NCBI GenBank assembly: GCA_026706165.1
Contig: JAPOZF010000109.1
Location: 1 to 5,746 of the forward strand
Source of the DNA: Gemmatimonadota bacterium
GTDB lineage: Bacteria > Latescibacterota > UBA2968 > UBA8231
Reading direction: 5' to 3'
DNA: 5,746 bases
Of the stretch, positions 1 through 5,380 are shown piece after piece. The notes under the pieces were generated by a model that worked only from the letters and a program-made list of their open reading frames with translations, made no database searches and was not told where the DNA came from. Position numbers and translations under genes: made by a program. Each line of letters starts with the position of its first letter. Positions within the stretch are counted from its first letter, which is position 1.

Positions 1-3
1 CAT
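1..3 (-). CDS. start codon of a further operon gene, running off the left edge
   Basis: The first three bases are CAT, so an ATG is read on the minus strand at the very edge. Just upstream of it (minus sense) is a purine-rich stretch, GGGAGAGGG, ending 7 bases before the ATG, which is a good Shine-Dalgarno position. The gap from the stop of the barrel gene is only 25 bases and holds no terminator-like hairpin with a U tract. I infer that another gene of the same operon starts here. Nothing can be said about its product because no further codons are in the window. Confidence 0.4.
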
Positions 4-28
4 TTCAATTCCCTCTCCCGGGTTTGAG

Positions 29-883
29 TCAGTAGCTGCATGAAACGCCGATGCCGAGGGAAGCCCCGGCGCCGATGTTCTCGCCGGCGACCGTGCGTTC
101 CGCCAGAACGTCGACCCAGAAGGGGCCCCGGACGTTCCAGGCGGCGTTGAGGCCTGCCTTGGTGAAATCCCCTTCCGACACCTGGACCGAAGCCCCGACC
201 ACTCCGAGATCTTCGGTGTCCCCGCTCACCCGTGTGTCCTTGCCATCGATGTACGCCTTGACGAACACCCTGGGATGCGGGGTGGCCCCGACCTCGGCAA
301 ACCAGGGTACCTGGTTGGAGTACTCTCCCCCGCGAATGCGGTATCCCCCCTCCAGTCCGACGTAGAGCGGCAGCGGATACAGCGAGCGGGCGGCCAGGAT
401 GCGCACCTCGGCGTCGATCTTCCCGGTGCCGAACGGGGGATCGTAGTCGGCGTTGTACCCCGTGGGCAGCTTGAAAGTCAGCAGCGGAGAAAGGACGACC
501 GGGCCCTCCGTCAGCTGGTATCTGGCGCCGATGTCGACGTCGCCGATTCCCGTCGTCTGCCGGTGAACGAGCCGGTTCTCCGACACGAGGACCCCGGCGT
601 TCGCCTGGGCGATTGCGGTCAGGCGGCCGCCAAGCCCGTATTCGGCGTAGAGGAATCCCTGCGAGCCGGCGAAGGAGTCGCTCTCCTCCCCCATGGGCTG
701 GCGGTTCCCCATGTCGTTGTAGACCTCGTCGGACGAGTAGGATATCCCGGAAAACTTGAGGTAGAGGCTTCCCTTTTCCTGGCTCCAGGCGCCGGCGAAC
801 AGCGGCGGCGCGGCAACGGTCAGCGCCAGGCAGGCCAGCGCCGCGGGCAAACCTCCGAAATCGCGAATGGAAGGCTTCTTCAT
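29..883 (-). CDS. predicted outer-membrane beta-barrel protein (transporter-like, possibly MetA-pathway phenol-degradation family)
   Basis: This is a 284-residue protein from the preferred ATG at 883. The N-terminus (MKKPSIRDF, then a hydrophobic stretch to about residue 30 ending PPLFA|GAW) looks like a Sec signal peptide cleaved by signal peptidase I. The mature part has alternating polar/aromatic strands with many Gly and Tyr, no cytoplasmic motif and no transmembrane helix. It ends in an aromatic residue (GIGVSCSY), as beta-barrels usually do. The segments 'GIGDVDIGARYQL' and 'VLSPLLTFKLPTGY' resemble the putative outer-membrane transporter family around Pfam Phenol_MetA_deg; that family call is from memory and tentative. 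An ATG at 895 would add four residues and overlap the upstream stop as ATGA, but the strong AAGGAGGA at 903-896 touches that ATG, whereas it lies about 13 bases from 883. Cargo is unknown. Its place at the end of a glycan gene run suggests an envelope role, which is inference. Confidence 0.7.
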   Translation of the reverse strand: MKKPSIRDFGGLPAALACLALTVAAPPLFAGAWSQEKGSLYLKFSGISYSSDEVYNDMGNRQPMGEESDSFAGSQGFLYAEYGLGGRLTAIAQANAGVLVSENRLVHRQTTGIGDVDIGARYQLTEGPVVLSPLLTFKLPTGYNADYDPPFGTGKIDAEVRILAARSLYPLPLYVGLEGGYRIRGGEYSNQVPWFAEVGATPHPRVFVKAYIDGKDTRVSGDTEDLGVVGASVQVSEGDFTKAGLNAAWNVRGPFWVDVLAERTVAGENIGAGASLGIGVSCSY

Positions 884-891
884 CGCACGAA

Positions 892-2067
892 TCATTCCTC
901 CTTCCCAAAATCAATGCCGTCATTGCGGATGCGGTCGTAGAAGGCGATCAGCTTGCGGGACTCGAGCCCCCAGTTGTAGCGCTCCTCGACCAGAACCCGG
1001 CCCCTTTTCCCCTTGATCGCCGCGGCGGCCGGGTCCTCGAGCAGTCGCGAGATCTCCCGCGCGTGAGCGGCGGGATCGGACGGGTCGGCGATCGCCCCCC
1101 AGTCCCCCTCCTCGTAGAAGGCCCGGATCGAGGGCAGGTCGCTGGCGACCACCGGAATTCCACAGGCAAGGTACTCGAACAGCTTGGTGGGGACGAAGGG
1201 AGCGAGGTTCTTCACGGAAATCTGGCCGGGAATCAGCCCGATCCTGTGGCGCCGGATCATCTGTCCCAGACGGTCGTAGGGTACCAACTCCTGGCTGCAG
1301 AGTATGCGGTCCTTCAGGCCGCAGGTTTCGAGGCGGCGCCGGAAGTTCGCCTCGTCCTGACTGGTGTGGAAACGGCCGACGGCGCGCAGCCGGACCCCGG
1401 GATGCGTCTTGCCCAGCTCCTGCATGACATCGACGAGAAAGTCGCTGCCGCGGTCCGGCGACAGCGAGCCGAGGTGGAGAAGCTCGCACTCTTCCTGTTG
1501 TCCGCTGCCATCTGGGTGGCCGTTGGCTTCGAACCATTCGAGGCGCGGGAAGTTCCTTACCGCGGCGAACGGACGGTGGCCGAATCTGCTCCCCTGCTCT
1601 TCGACCACTCCAAGCACACCGCTGAGATGCCTTGCGAAGAGGCGTTCGATGCGGTCGAGGGCGACGGAAAATGTGCGGCGCAGCATGCCGGGGACCCAGC
1701 GGCGAACGTACACCGTCTGGGGAAAATGCTCGTGGCAGTCGTAGATGACCTTGCTCCCGGTGAGGCGCAACAGCAACCCCAACGGAAGCAGCTCGGGATC
1801 GTGAAAGTGGTAGATGTCGGCCCGCATCGAAGCGGCCTTGCGAAACAGCGCGAGTGCGTTGACGAGGCGTCCGGAGACCCCGCGGCCCCGCGGAACGGTC
1901 ACCACCCGCACTCCCCCGCGCACTCCTTCCATGTCGCCGGGTCCCGGGCCCGCCACGCAGACCTCGTACCCGGCCGCGGCCAGGCTGAAGGCCTCCTTGT
2001 AGTAGATGCGCTGATCGAGCGGACTGTGCACGTTGGTCAGCTGGCAGACCTTAACAGCCCGTTGCAC
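892..2067 (-). CDS. GT4-type glycosyltransferase (GT-B fold)
   Basis: This 391-residue protein has the normal length for a GT-B glycosyltransferase. The N-terminal acceptor domain shows the 'TNVHSPLDQRIYYKEAFSLAAAGYEV' type opening (about 11-36), 'YHFHDPELLPLG' (86-97) and 'IYDCHEHFP' (108-116). The C-terminal donor domain shows 'LLHLGSLSPDRG' (196-207), 'LRAVGRF' (227-233) and 'PTKLFEYLACGIPVVASDLP' (293-312). This last motif places the conserved Glu at 299. The first Glu of the usual E-x7-E motif is not present, as in other family members of the 'PTKLFEY' type. There is no signal peptide or membrane helix, so it should act at the inner face of the membrane on nucleotide-sugar donors. The start is GTG at 2067, chosen because of an AAGGA 9 bases upstream, a stop codon 9 bases upstream in the same frame, and a 17-base overlap with the WbqC gene. 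The sugar donor and acceptor cannot be told from sequence. Confidence 0.88.
   Translation of the reverse strand: MQRAVKVCQLTNVHSPLDQRIYYKEAFSLAAAGYEVCVAGPGPGDMEGVRGGVRVVTVPRGRGVSGRLVNALALFRKAASMRADIYHFHDPELLPLGLLLRLTGSKVIYDCHEHFPQTVYVRRWVPGMLRRTFSVALDRIERLFARHLSGVLGVVEEQGSRFGHRPFAAVRNFPRLEWFEANGHPDGSGQQEECELLHLGSLSPDRGSDFLVDVMQELGKTHPGVRLRAVGRFHTSQDEANFRRRLETCGLKDRILCSQELVPYDRLGQMIRRHRIGLIPGQISVKNLAPFVPTKLFEYLACGIPVVASDLPSIRAFYEEGDWGAIADPSDPAAHAREISRLLEDPAAAAIKGKRGRVLVEERYNWGLESRKLIAFYDRIRNDGIDFGKEE
896..903 (-). promoter_or_regulatory. strong Shine-Dalgarno (AAGGAGGA) inside the end of the glycosyltransferase gene
   Basis: The minus strand reads AAGGAGGA here, which is fully complementary to the 16S rRNA anti-SD core. 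It lies in the last codons of the glycosyltransferase. The site is too close to the ATG at 895 and somewhat far (13 bases from GGAGG) from the ATG at 883. The second ATG gives the better signal peptide start (MKK), so I prefer 883. Confidence 0.6.
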
Positions 2068-2792
2068 TCTCCATCATCCTTCCCGCGTACTCCGCTCCGC
2101 AGTTGAACAGCAGGTCGAGGGCGGTCATGTTGGCCTCGAAGCCAGGAAAGCACTGGGGATACTCCGGGTGCTCGAAATCGACGAACCGCAGCTCGACCCC
2201 GGCCTCGGCAAAGCAGGACTCCTCGAGGTAGCGGCGCGAGCCCCCGCCGCCGGCGAGGTAGACGTCGCAGCCGCAGGCGAGCGCCATGTCGACGAGCCGC
2301 TCGCTGCGTGCACGGCGCAGCTGCAGGCTCGAGCTCAACCGCGTCTCCACCTCGATCCCGAGCTGGCGGCGCAGGAAATCGCAGAGCGCGACGTTGACGT
2401 CGACCAGCAGGTCCCACCGTCTCTCCTCGAAGAAGCTCGCGAGGAACGGCGCGAAATCGTCGAAATGAAAGCTGCCGCGGTAGTTCCACTCCAGGGTCCT
2501 CCAGTGTTTCGACTGCCAGTTTCCCCCGCAGGTTTCCACCTGCCTGATCTGCTGGCCTCTTCTCCCCCTGGTCCGGACCGGGACCGTCAGCCACTGCCAG
2601 CCGGCGGCCGTGCGCACTCGAACCCGGTTCGTGTACCCGTGCTTGCTGAACGGGACGTCGTCGGCCAGCACCCAGACGTCTGACTGGGCAACCCTGTGAA
2701 AAAGACCAAGCCATGGGAGGTAGTTCGGCTGGTGGGCGGTGAGTGGGAGCGCGGTTGCCGGCCTTGGGAACCCCGCTGCCTGCAGGGCTCAT
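2051..2792 (-). CDS. WbqC-family protein, with an apparent one-base frameshift near the start
   Basis: The body is recognisable as the WbqC-like family: HQPNYLPWLGLFHRVAQSD, then VLADDVPFSKHGYTNR and WLTVPV, and near the C-terminus VDFEHPEYPQCFPGFEANM and ALDLLFNCG. The family occurs in polysaccharide biosynthesis loci, but its reaction is not established to my knowledge. The coding frame is open from 2788 to 2051 but contains no ATG, GTG or TTG before a GTG at 2671. Starting at that GTG would remove the conserved HQPNYLPW block. An ATG at 2792, overlapping the deacetylase stop as ATGA, lies in another frame. Dropping one G from the GGGG at 2774-2771 joins it to the correct frame and gives a 246-residue protein, the length I expect for the family. 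A CTG at 2785 is an in-frame alternative (244 residues). It overlaps the downstream glycosyltransferase by 17 bases. The product is probably cytoplasmic, with no signal or membrane segment. I am confident of the family, less so of the start. Confidence 0.8.
2771..2774 (-). other. GGGG run: likely site of the frameshift in the WbqC gene
   Basis: The minus strand reads ATG AGC CCT GCA GGC AGC GGG G from 2792 down to here. With four Gs, the frame leads into a shadow ORF rich in Arg and Pro. With three Gs, it reads M-S-P-A-G-S-G-F-P-R-P-A-T-A-L-P-L-T-A-H-Q-P-N and enters the conserved WbqC N-terminus. The exact base is inferred from the homopolymer. Any single-base gain between 2792 and about 2733 would have the same effect. 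Confidence 0.5.
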
Positions 2793-3427
2793 GGCATGAC
2801 CCACCGCAACACGTCGAAGGCCTCGGCGTAGTCGACCGAGATCTGGACCCCGCGGCTCCTCGCCCAGCTCCAGATGAAGTCCTCCTCGCTGTAGGGGCGG
2901 GAATTCTGGGACCGGTAGCACTTCAGGGCCTCGACCTTGGTGGCGACGTGGCGGCGCTGAAGGGCGACGAAATGGCGGCAGTCGAAGCTGATGTTGTTCC
3001 ACGGGAGCTCGTAGGCCAGAACCGTTTCCATCTTGAAGGCGCGCAGCCCCTCCATGTACACGGTCTGGTGATCCTGGTGCAGGTCGTGGCTGCTCGGGAG
3101 AAAAACCGTGGAAGGTCTGAGGTCCTTCCGCAGTCGCACCAGCTCTTCGAGGATTTCCTGGCGGACGTGCGGAAGGTGGCGGACGCGGTACTTGTAGATC
3201 AGCAGGTTTTCGCCGGCGATTCCGAGGGCGCGCGTTCCTTCCCTCGCCTCGGTTTCCAGGACGTCGGGCGGGAACTCGGCCGGCACCGACTCCTCTGCGG
3301 TCGAAAATGCGGCGTAGTAGACTTTCCGCCCCTCCTCGATCATGCGGCTGATCGTTCCGCCGCAGCCGAATTCGCCGTCGTCGGTGTGCGGGGCGAGCAC
3401 CAGGACGCGGTTGTTACTCTCCGGCAT
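2789..3427 (-). CDS. PIG-L/LmbE-family zinc-dependent deacetylase
   Basis: This is a 212-residue protein. The N-terminal 'VLVLAPHTDDGEFGCGG' (8-24) is the PIG-L metal and catalytic motif, a variant of the common AHPDDE: His14 and Asp17 would bind zinc and Asp16 would be the base. The second motif 'HDLHQDHQTVY' (114-124) supplies the third His ligand of the family. Family members remove N-acetyl groups from GlcNAc-containing or similar substrates, such as GlcNAc-PI, mycothiol and bacillithiol precursors and antibiotic sugars. No signal peptide is seen, so it is cytoplasmic. The ATG at 3427 overlaps the TetR gene by 14 bases and has a GAGG 6 bases upstream. Its stop overlaps the ATG at 2792 as ATGA. 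The neighbours (WbqC, GT4, and a sugar aminotransferase next door) favour de-N-acetylation of a nucleotide-linked or lipid-linked sugar. The exact substrate is unknown. Confidence 0.88.
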   Translation of the reverse strand: MPESNNRVLVLAPHTDDGEFGCGGTISRMIEEGRKVYYAAFSTAEESVPAEFPPDVLETEAREGTRALGIAGENLLIYKYRVRHLPHVRQEILEELVRLRKDLRPSTVFLPSSHDLHQDHQTVYMEGLRAFKMETVLAYELPWNNISFDCRHFVALQRRHVATKVEALKCYRSQNSRPYSEEDFIWSWARSRGVQISVDYAEAFDVLRWVMP

Positions 3428-4007
3428 GCATTTCCTCTCCGCCGCAGCGAATCCCGAAGACGCGGTAGACCGCTTCGACGACGTCGTCGAGGTAATCCAC
3501 CGCCGGGCCCGGAATGGAAGATTCGCCGATCAACCTCGGCAGGTTGAGCATGAGACCGGTGAAGTGGCTGACGGCAAGGGTCGGGTCGATCTCATCGATT
3601 TCCCCCGCCGCGACCGCCTCCTCGATCATGCCGGCCAGCATCCGCCCCTGCCGTCCGGCGACGTCCCGGATCTGGGGCGGGAAGTCGTGATCCTTGAGCA
3701 GGACATAGGCGAAAGCCTCCGGAAACCTGTCGAAATACTCGTACGTCACCAGTATCCAGGAGCGGAACTTGTGCGGTATCGGTCCGGGGCTTCGCACAAT
3801 GGCCTGTTTCTGCGCGGCCATCTCCGCGACGATCTGGCAGTACGCGGCCTGGCACAGCTCCTCCTTGCTGGAGAAGTGCCTGTATATCGCCCCCTCCGTG
3901 ACTCCCGCCTCGGCGGCGATAGCGCGGACAGTGGACCCGCTGACGCCGTGACGTGAGGCCTCCCGTATGGCGGCGGCGACGATTTCGTTCCTTCGGTTCG
4001 GTCTCAT
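3414..4007 (-). CDS. TetR/AcrR-family transcriptional regulator
   Basis: This 197-residue protein has the usual TetR length. The N-terminal DNA-binding domain is clear: residues 6-51, with the helix-turn-helix 'TVRAIAAEAGVTEGAIYRHF' (26-45) followed by SSKEEL. The C-terminal, all-helical ligand domain is divergent as usual and does not identify a ligand. It is the first gene of a run of closely packed genes and has a perfect inverted repeat 3-22 bases upstream of its ATG, so autorepression of itself and the downstream glycan genes is likely (inference). No Shine-Dalgarno is visible before the ATG (upstream sequence TTTACTTACCG) and there is no other in-frame start before a stop. Translation may therefore be leaderless or weak, which would keep repressor levels low. 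It overlaps the deacetylase gene by 14 bases. Confidence 0.92.
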   Translation of the reverse strand: MRPNRRNEIVAAAIREASRHGVSGSTVRAIAAEAGVTEGAIYRHFSSKEELCQAAYCQIVAEMAAQKQAIVRSPGPIPHKFRSWILVTYEYFDRFPEAFAYVLLKDHDFPPQIRDVAGRQGRMLAGMIEEAVAAGEIDEIDPTLAVSHFTGLMLNLPRLIGESSIPGPAVDYLDDVVEAVYRVFGIRCGGEEMHAGE

Positions 4008-4009
4008 CG

Positions 4010-4029
4010 GTAAGTAAACGATGACTTAC
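4010..4029. promoter_or_regulatory. 20-bp palindrome, probable TetR operator
   Basis: GTAAGT (4010-4015), 8 bases, then ACTTAC (4024-4029) form a perfect 6-bp inverted repeat. It lies in the only gap between the aminotransferase terminator and the TetR start codon, which is where an autoregulatory TetR site is expected. Its size and centre spacing suit a TetR dimer. I cannot pick a convincing -35/-10 pair around it (TTGCGC or TTTACT are weak candidates), but any promoter of the TetR gene must lie on or beside this repeat. Confidence 0.65.
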
Positions 4030-4044
4030 TCACTTGGAACGCGC

Positions 4045-4069
4045 AAAAAAAGTCCCGGGTTCCCCCGGA
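4045..4069 (-). terminator. intrinsic terminator of the aminotransferase gene
   Basis: In minus sense, one base after the TGA of the aminotransferase, the RNA reads U-CCGGG-GGAA-CCCGG-G, a 5-bp all-GC stem closed by a GNRA tetraloop (GGAA) with a U-G wobble at the base. It is followed by AC and seven Us (4051-4045). This is a standard rho-independent terminator and separates the aminotransferase transcript from the TetR-led unit. Confidence 0.82.
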
Positions 4070-4070
4070 T

Positions 4071-5189
4071 TCAAGCGAGCGCACGCACCACCGAGTCGCA
4101 GACCCGGTCCACGTCCTCGAGGCTCATGCTGGCGTGCAGGGGCAGGGTCAGAGTCCTGCCAAGGACATCCTCGGCCAGCGGACAGCGCGCCGGGAAATCC
4201 CCGGCCCGTCGGAGGTAGTAGGGCTCGAGGTGACAGGGGGGCCAGTAGATGCTTCCCGTGGCAATCCCCCGGGCCGAAAGCGACGCCGCCATGCCGTCCC
4301 GCTGCATTCCCGGGGGCAGGACCAGGGGCAGCTTGTAGTGGGAGTGAACCTGGTTTTCCGGGGTGGCGATCAGCCGGATGTCGCTTCGGCGGCCGAGCCG
4401 ATGCCGGTAGCGGTCCGCCAGGCGGGCGCGCCCGGCTACGATTGCATCGAGCCGGCGCAGCTGGCTCAGGCCGAGGGCGGCGCTGAGCTCGGGAAGGCGG
4501 TAGTTGCTGCCGAGCCGCACGATGCTGCGGCTGTCGGCGGCCTGCCCGTGGGACCGGAAGCTGCGGGCGAAGGCCGCCAGCCCCGAATCGTCGGTCGTCA
4601 GCATCCCCCCTTCCCCGCTGGTCATCACCTTGGAGGGATAGAAGCTGAAGGATGCCGCATCGGCGAGGGAGCCGGCGCAGCGGCCCCCGATCCGGGAGCC
4701 GTGGGCATGGGCGGCGTCCTCGAGCAGAAAGAGGGAGTGGGCGCGGCACCACGCGGCCATGGCGTCGATGCCCGGCACGATGAGCCCGGCTACGTGAACG
4801 GCGATTACGCCCCGGGTGCGCGCGGTCAGCAGTCCTTCGATCTCGGCCGGGCCGCTGCAGAGCGTCGACGGGTCGAGGTCGGCGAATACCGGGGTTCCCC
4901 CGGCGAGAATCACGGCGTTGGCGGTGGCGGCGAAGGTGTTGGTCGGCACGATCACTTCGCCCCCCTCGACGCCGAAATGCCGCAGGGCGGTCTCGAGGGG
5001 TGCCGTACCGGAGCTCATGCCGACGGCGCGGGAGACTCCCACGTACTCGGAAAACTCCCGTTCGAAGCGGTCGAGGAACTCCCCTTGTGTGAGCCGGCCG
5101 CTGCGCAGGATCTCGCCGAAATCCTCGAGGAGGCCGTCGATGTCAGCGGGCGGCAGGCTGGGGCCGCCCTTGTCGATCCGGTCAGTCAA
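4071..5189 (-). CDS. DegT/DnrJ/EryC1/StrS-family PLP-dependent sugar aminotransferase
   Basis: This 372-residue protein has the normal length for the family. The opening 'SLPPADIDGLLEDFGEILRSGRLTQG' and 'FEREFSEYVG' match the family start. PLP-site motifs follow: 'MSSGTAPLETAL' (58-69, phosphate-binding turn), 'VPTNTFAATANAV' (81-93), 'LLEDAAHAHGS' (155-165, Asp158 for the pyridine nitrogen), 'FSFYPSKVMTSGEGGML' (181-197, Lys187 as the Schiff-base lysine) and 'GSNYRLPELSAALGLSQL' (227-244). These enzymes transfer an amino group, usually from Glu or Gln, to a keto-nucleotide-sugar. The start is TTG at 5189: it has GAGG 5 bases upstream and is the only ATG/GTG/TTG between the upstream in-frame stop and the family's conserved N-terminus. 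It ends at a strong terminator. It probably supplies an amino sugar for a surface glycan, possibly linked to the neighbouring operon (inference). The regiochemistry and nucleotide sugar are not predictable. Confidence 0.93.
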   Translation of the reverse strand: MTDRIDKGGPSLPPADIDGLLEDFGEILRSGRLTQGEFLDRFEREFSEYVGVSRAVGMSSGTAPLETALRHFGVEGGEVIVPTNTFAATANAVILAGGTPVFADLDPSTLCSGPAEIEGLLTARTRGVIAVHVAGLIVPGIDAMAAWCRAHSLFLLEDAAHAHGSRIGGRCAGSLADAASFSFYPSKVMTSGEGGMLTTDDSGLAAFARSFRSHGQAADSRSIVRLGSNYRLPELSAALGLSQLRRLDAIVAGRARLADRYRHRLGRRSDIRLIATPENQVHSHYKLPLVLPPGMQRDGMAASLSARGIATGSIYWPPCHLEPYYLRRAGDFPARCPLAEDVLGRTLTLPLHASMSLEDVDRVCDSVVRALA

Positions 5190-5262
5190 ATGCGCCTCGA
5201 TTGCTTGCGTTGCAAACCCCTCCGGGCGGTTACGACAGGGGCATCGAGACGGTGCCCGGACC

Positions 5263-5273
5263 CCGGATTCCGG
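5263..5273. repeat. palindrome CCGGA-T-TCCGG upstream of the ispG promoter
   Basis: This is a perfect 5-bp inverted repeat with a single central base. It lies 24 bases upstream of the -35 box of the ispG promoter. Another CCGGA half-site lies at 5256-5260. It may be a protein-binding site or chance in GC-rich DNA. Confidence 0.4.
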
Positions 5274-5297
5274 TGGTCTTCAAACCGGGAAACTTCT

Positions 5298-5327
5298 TTG
5301 ACAGGCTCCAAACGACCTCCATATAAT
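5298..5327 (+). promoter_or_regulatory. sigma70 promoter for ispG (TTGACA-N18-TATAAT)
   Basis: The -35 box TTGACA (5298-5303) and the -10 box TATAAT (5322-5327) both match the consensus perfectly and are 18 bases apart. Transcription should start near 5334, giving an untranslated leader of roughly 47 bases before the ispG ATG at 5381. The local A/T content stands out from the GC-rich surroundings. Confidence 0.88.
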
Positions 5328-5366
5328 CTCTTGGAACAGACCGCGTCACGGCGCTCCATTTCAAGA

Positions 5367-5378
5367 CCGGATGTCCGG
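5367..5378. repeat. palindrome CCGGA-TG-TCCGG at the ispG ribosome binding region
   Basis: This is a perfect 5-bp inverted repeat with a 2-base centre, ending two bases before the ispG ATG. In RNA it could form only a very tight hairpin, so a DNA-binding role or chance is more likely than a stem-loop. The only GGA near the ispG start is inside the second arm, so any pairing would affect ribosome access. Confidence 0.4.
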
Positions 5379-5380
5379 AA

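Larger units (their letters stand above)
5190..5380. other. divergent intergenic region between the aminotransferase gene and ispG
   Basis: These 191 bases separate two genes read outward. They contain one clear rightward sigma70 promoter and two CCGGA/TCCGG palindromes, listed separately. They also contain a small imperfectly repeated TTGC element (5201-5215, including TTGC-GTT-GCAA) just upstream of the aminotransferase RBS. I do not see a convincing leftward promoter for the aminotransferase. Short ORFs crossing the region have no recognisable content. Confidence 0.7.

Noticed and set aside
818..883. Lipoprotein signal in the barrel protein (Cys at residue 18 of the MKK form, context ALAC)
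   Set aside because: The residue at -3 is Ala rather than Leu/Val/Ile in the usual lipobox, and the hydrophobic stretch continues well beyond the Cys to a good signal peptidase I site at LFA|GAW.
1063..2106. Long plus-strand ORF opposite the glycosyltransferase (about 347 codons), and similar long plus-strand ORFs at 275-940, 2696-3547 and 4134-5384
   Set aside because: They lie antisense to well-supported genes, their translations are low-complexity (Arg, Pro, Gly, Ala rich) or match no family, and long antisense frames are expected in GC-rich coding DNA.
2771..2792. Programmed ribosomal frameshifting to express WbqC
   Set aside because: A short GGGG next to GTT CCC, with no clear stimulatory SD, stop codon or pseudoknot, does not resemble known +1 or -1 sites. 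An indel or an alternative start codon is simpler.
2037..3002. Minus-strand ORF of about 321 codons covering the WbqC region in another frame
   Set aside because: Past its first few codons the translation is Arg/Pro-rich and family-less, while the other frame carries clear WbqC motifs. Only the ATG at 2792 and about 20 bases after it are likely to belong to the real gene.
5201..5215. TTGC-GTT-GCAA palindrome with an additional TTGC upstream of the aminotransferase start
   Set aside because: Short arms of 4 bases in a region with repeated TTGC; not strong enough to call an operator.
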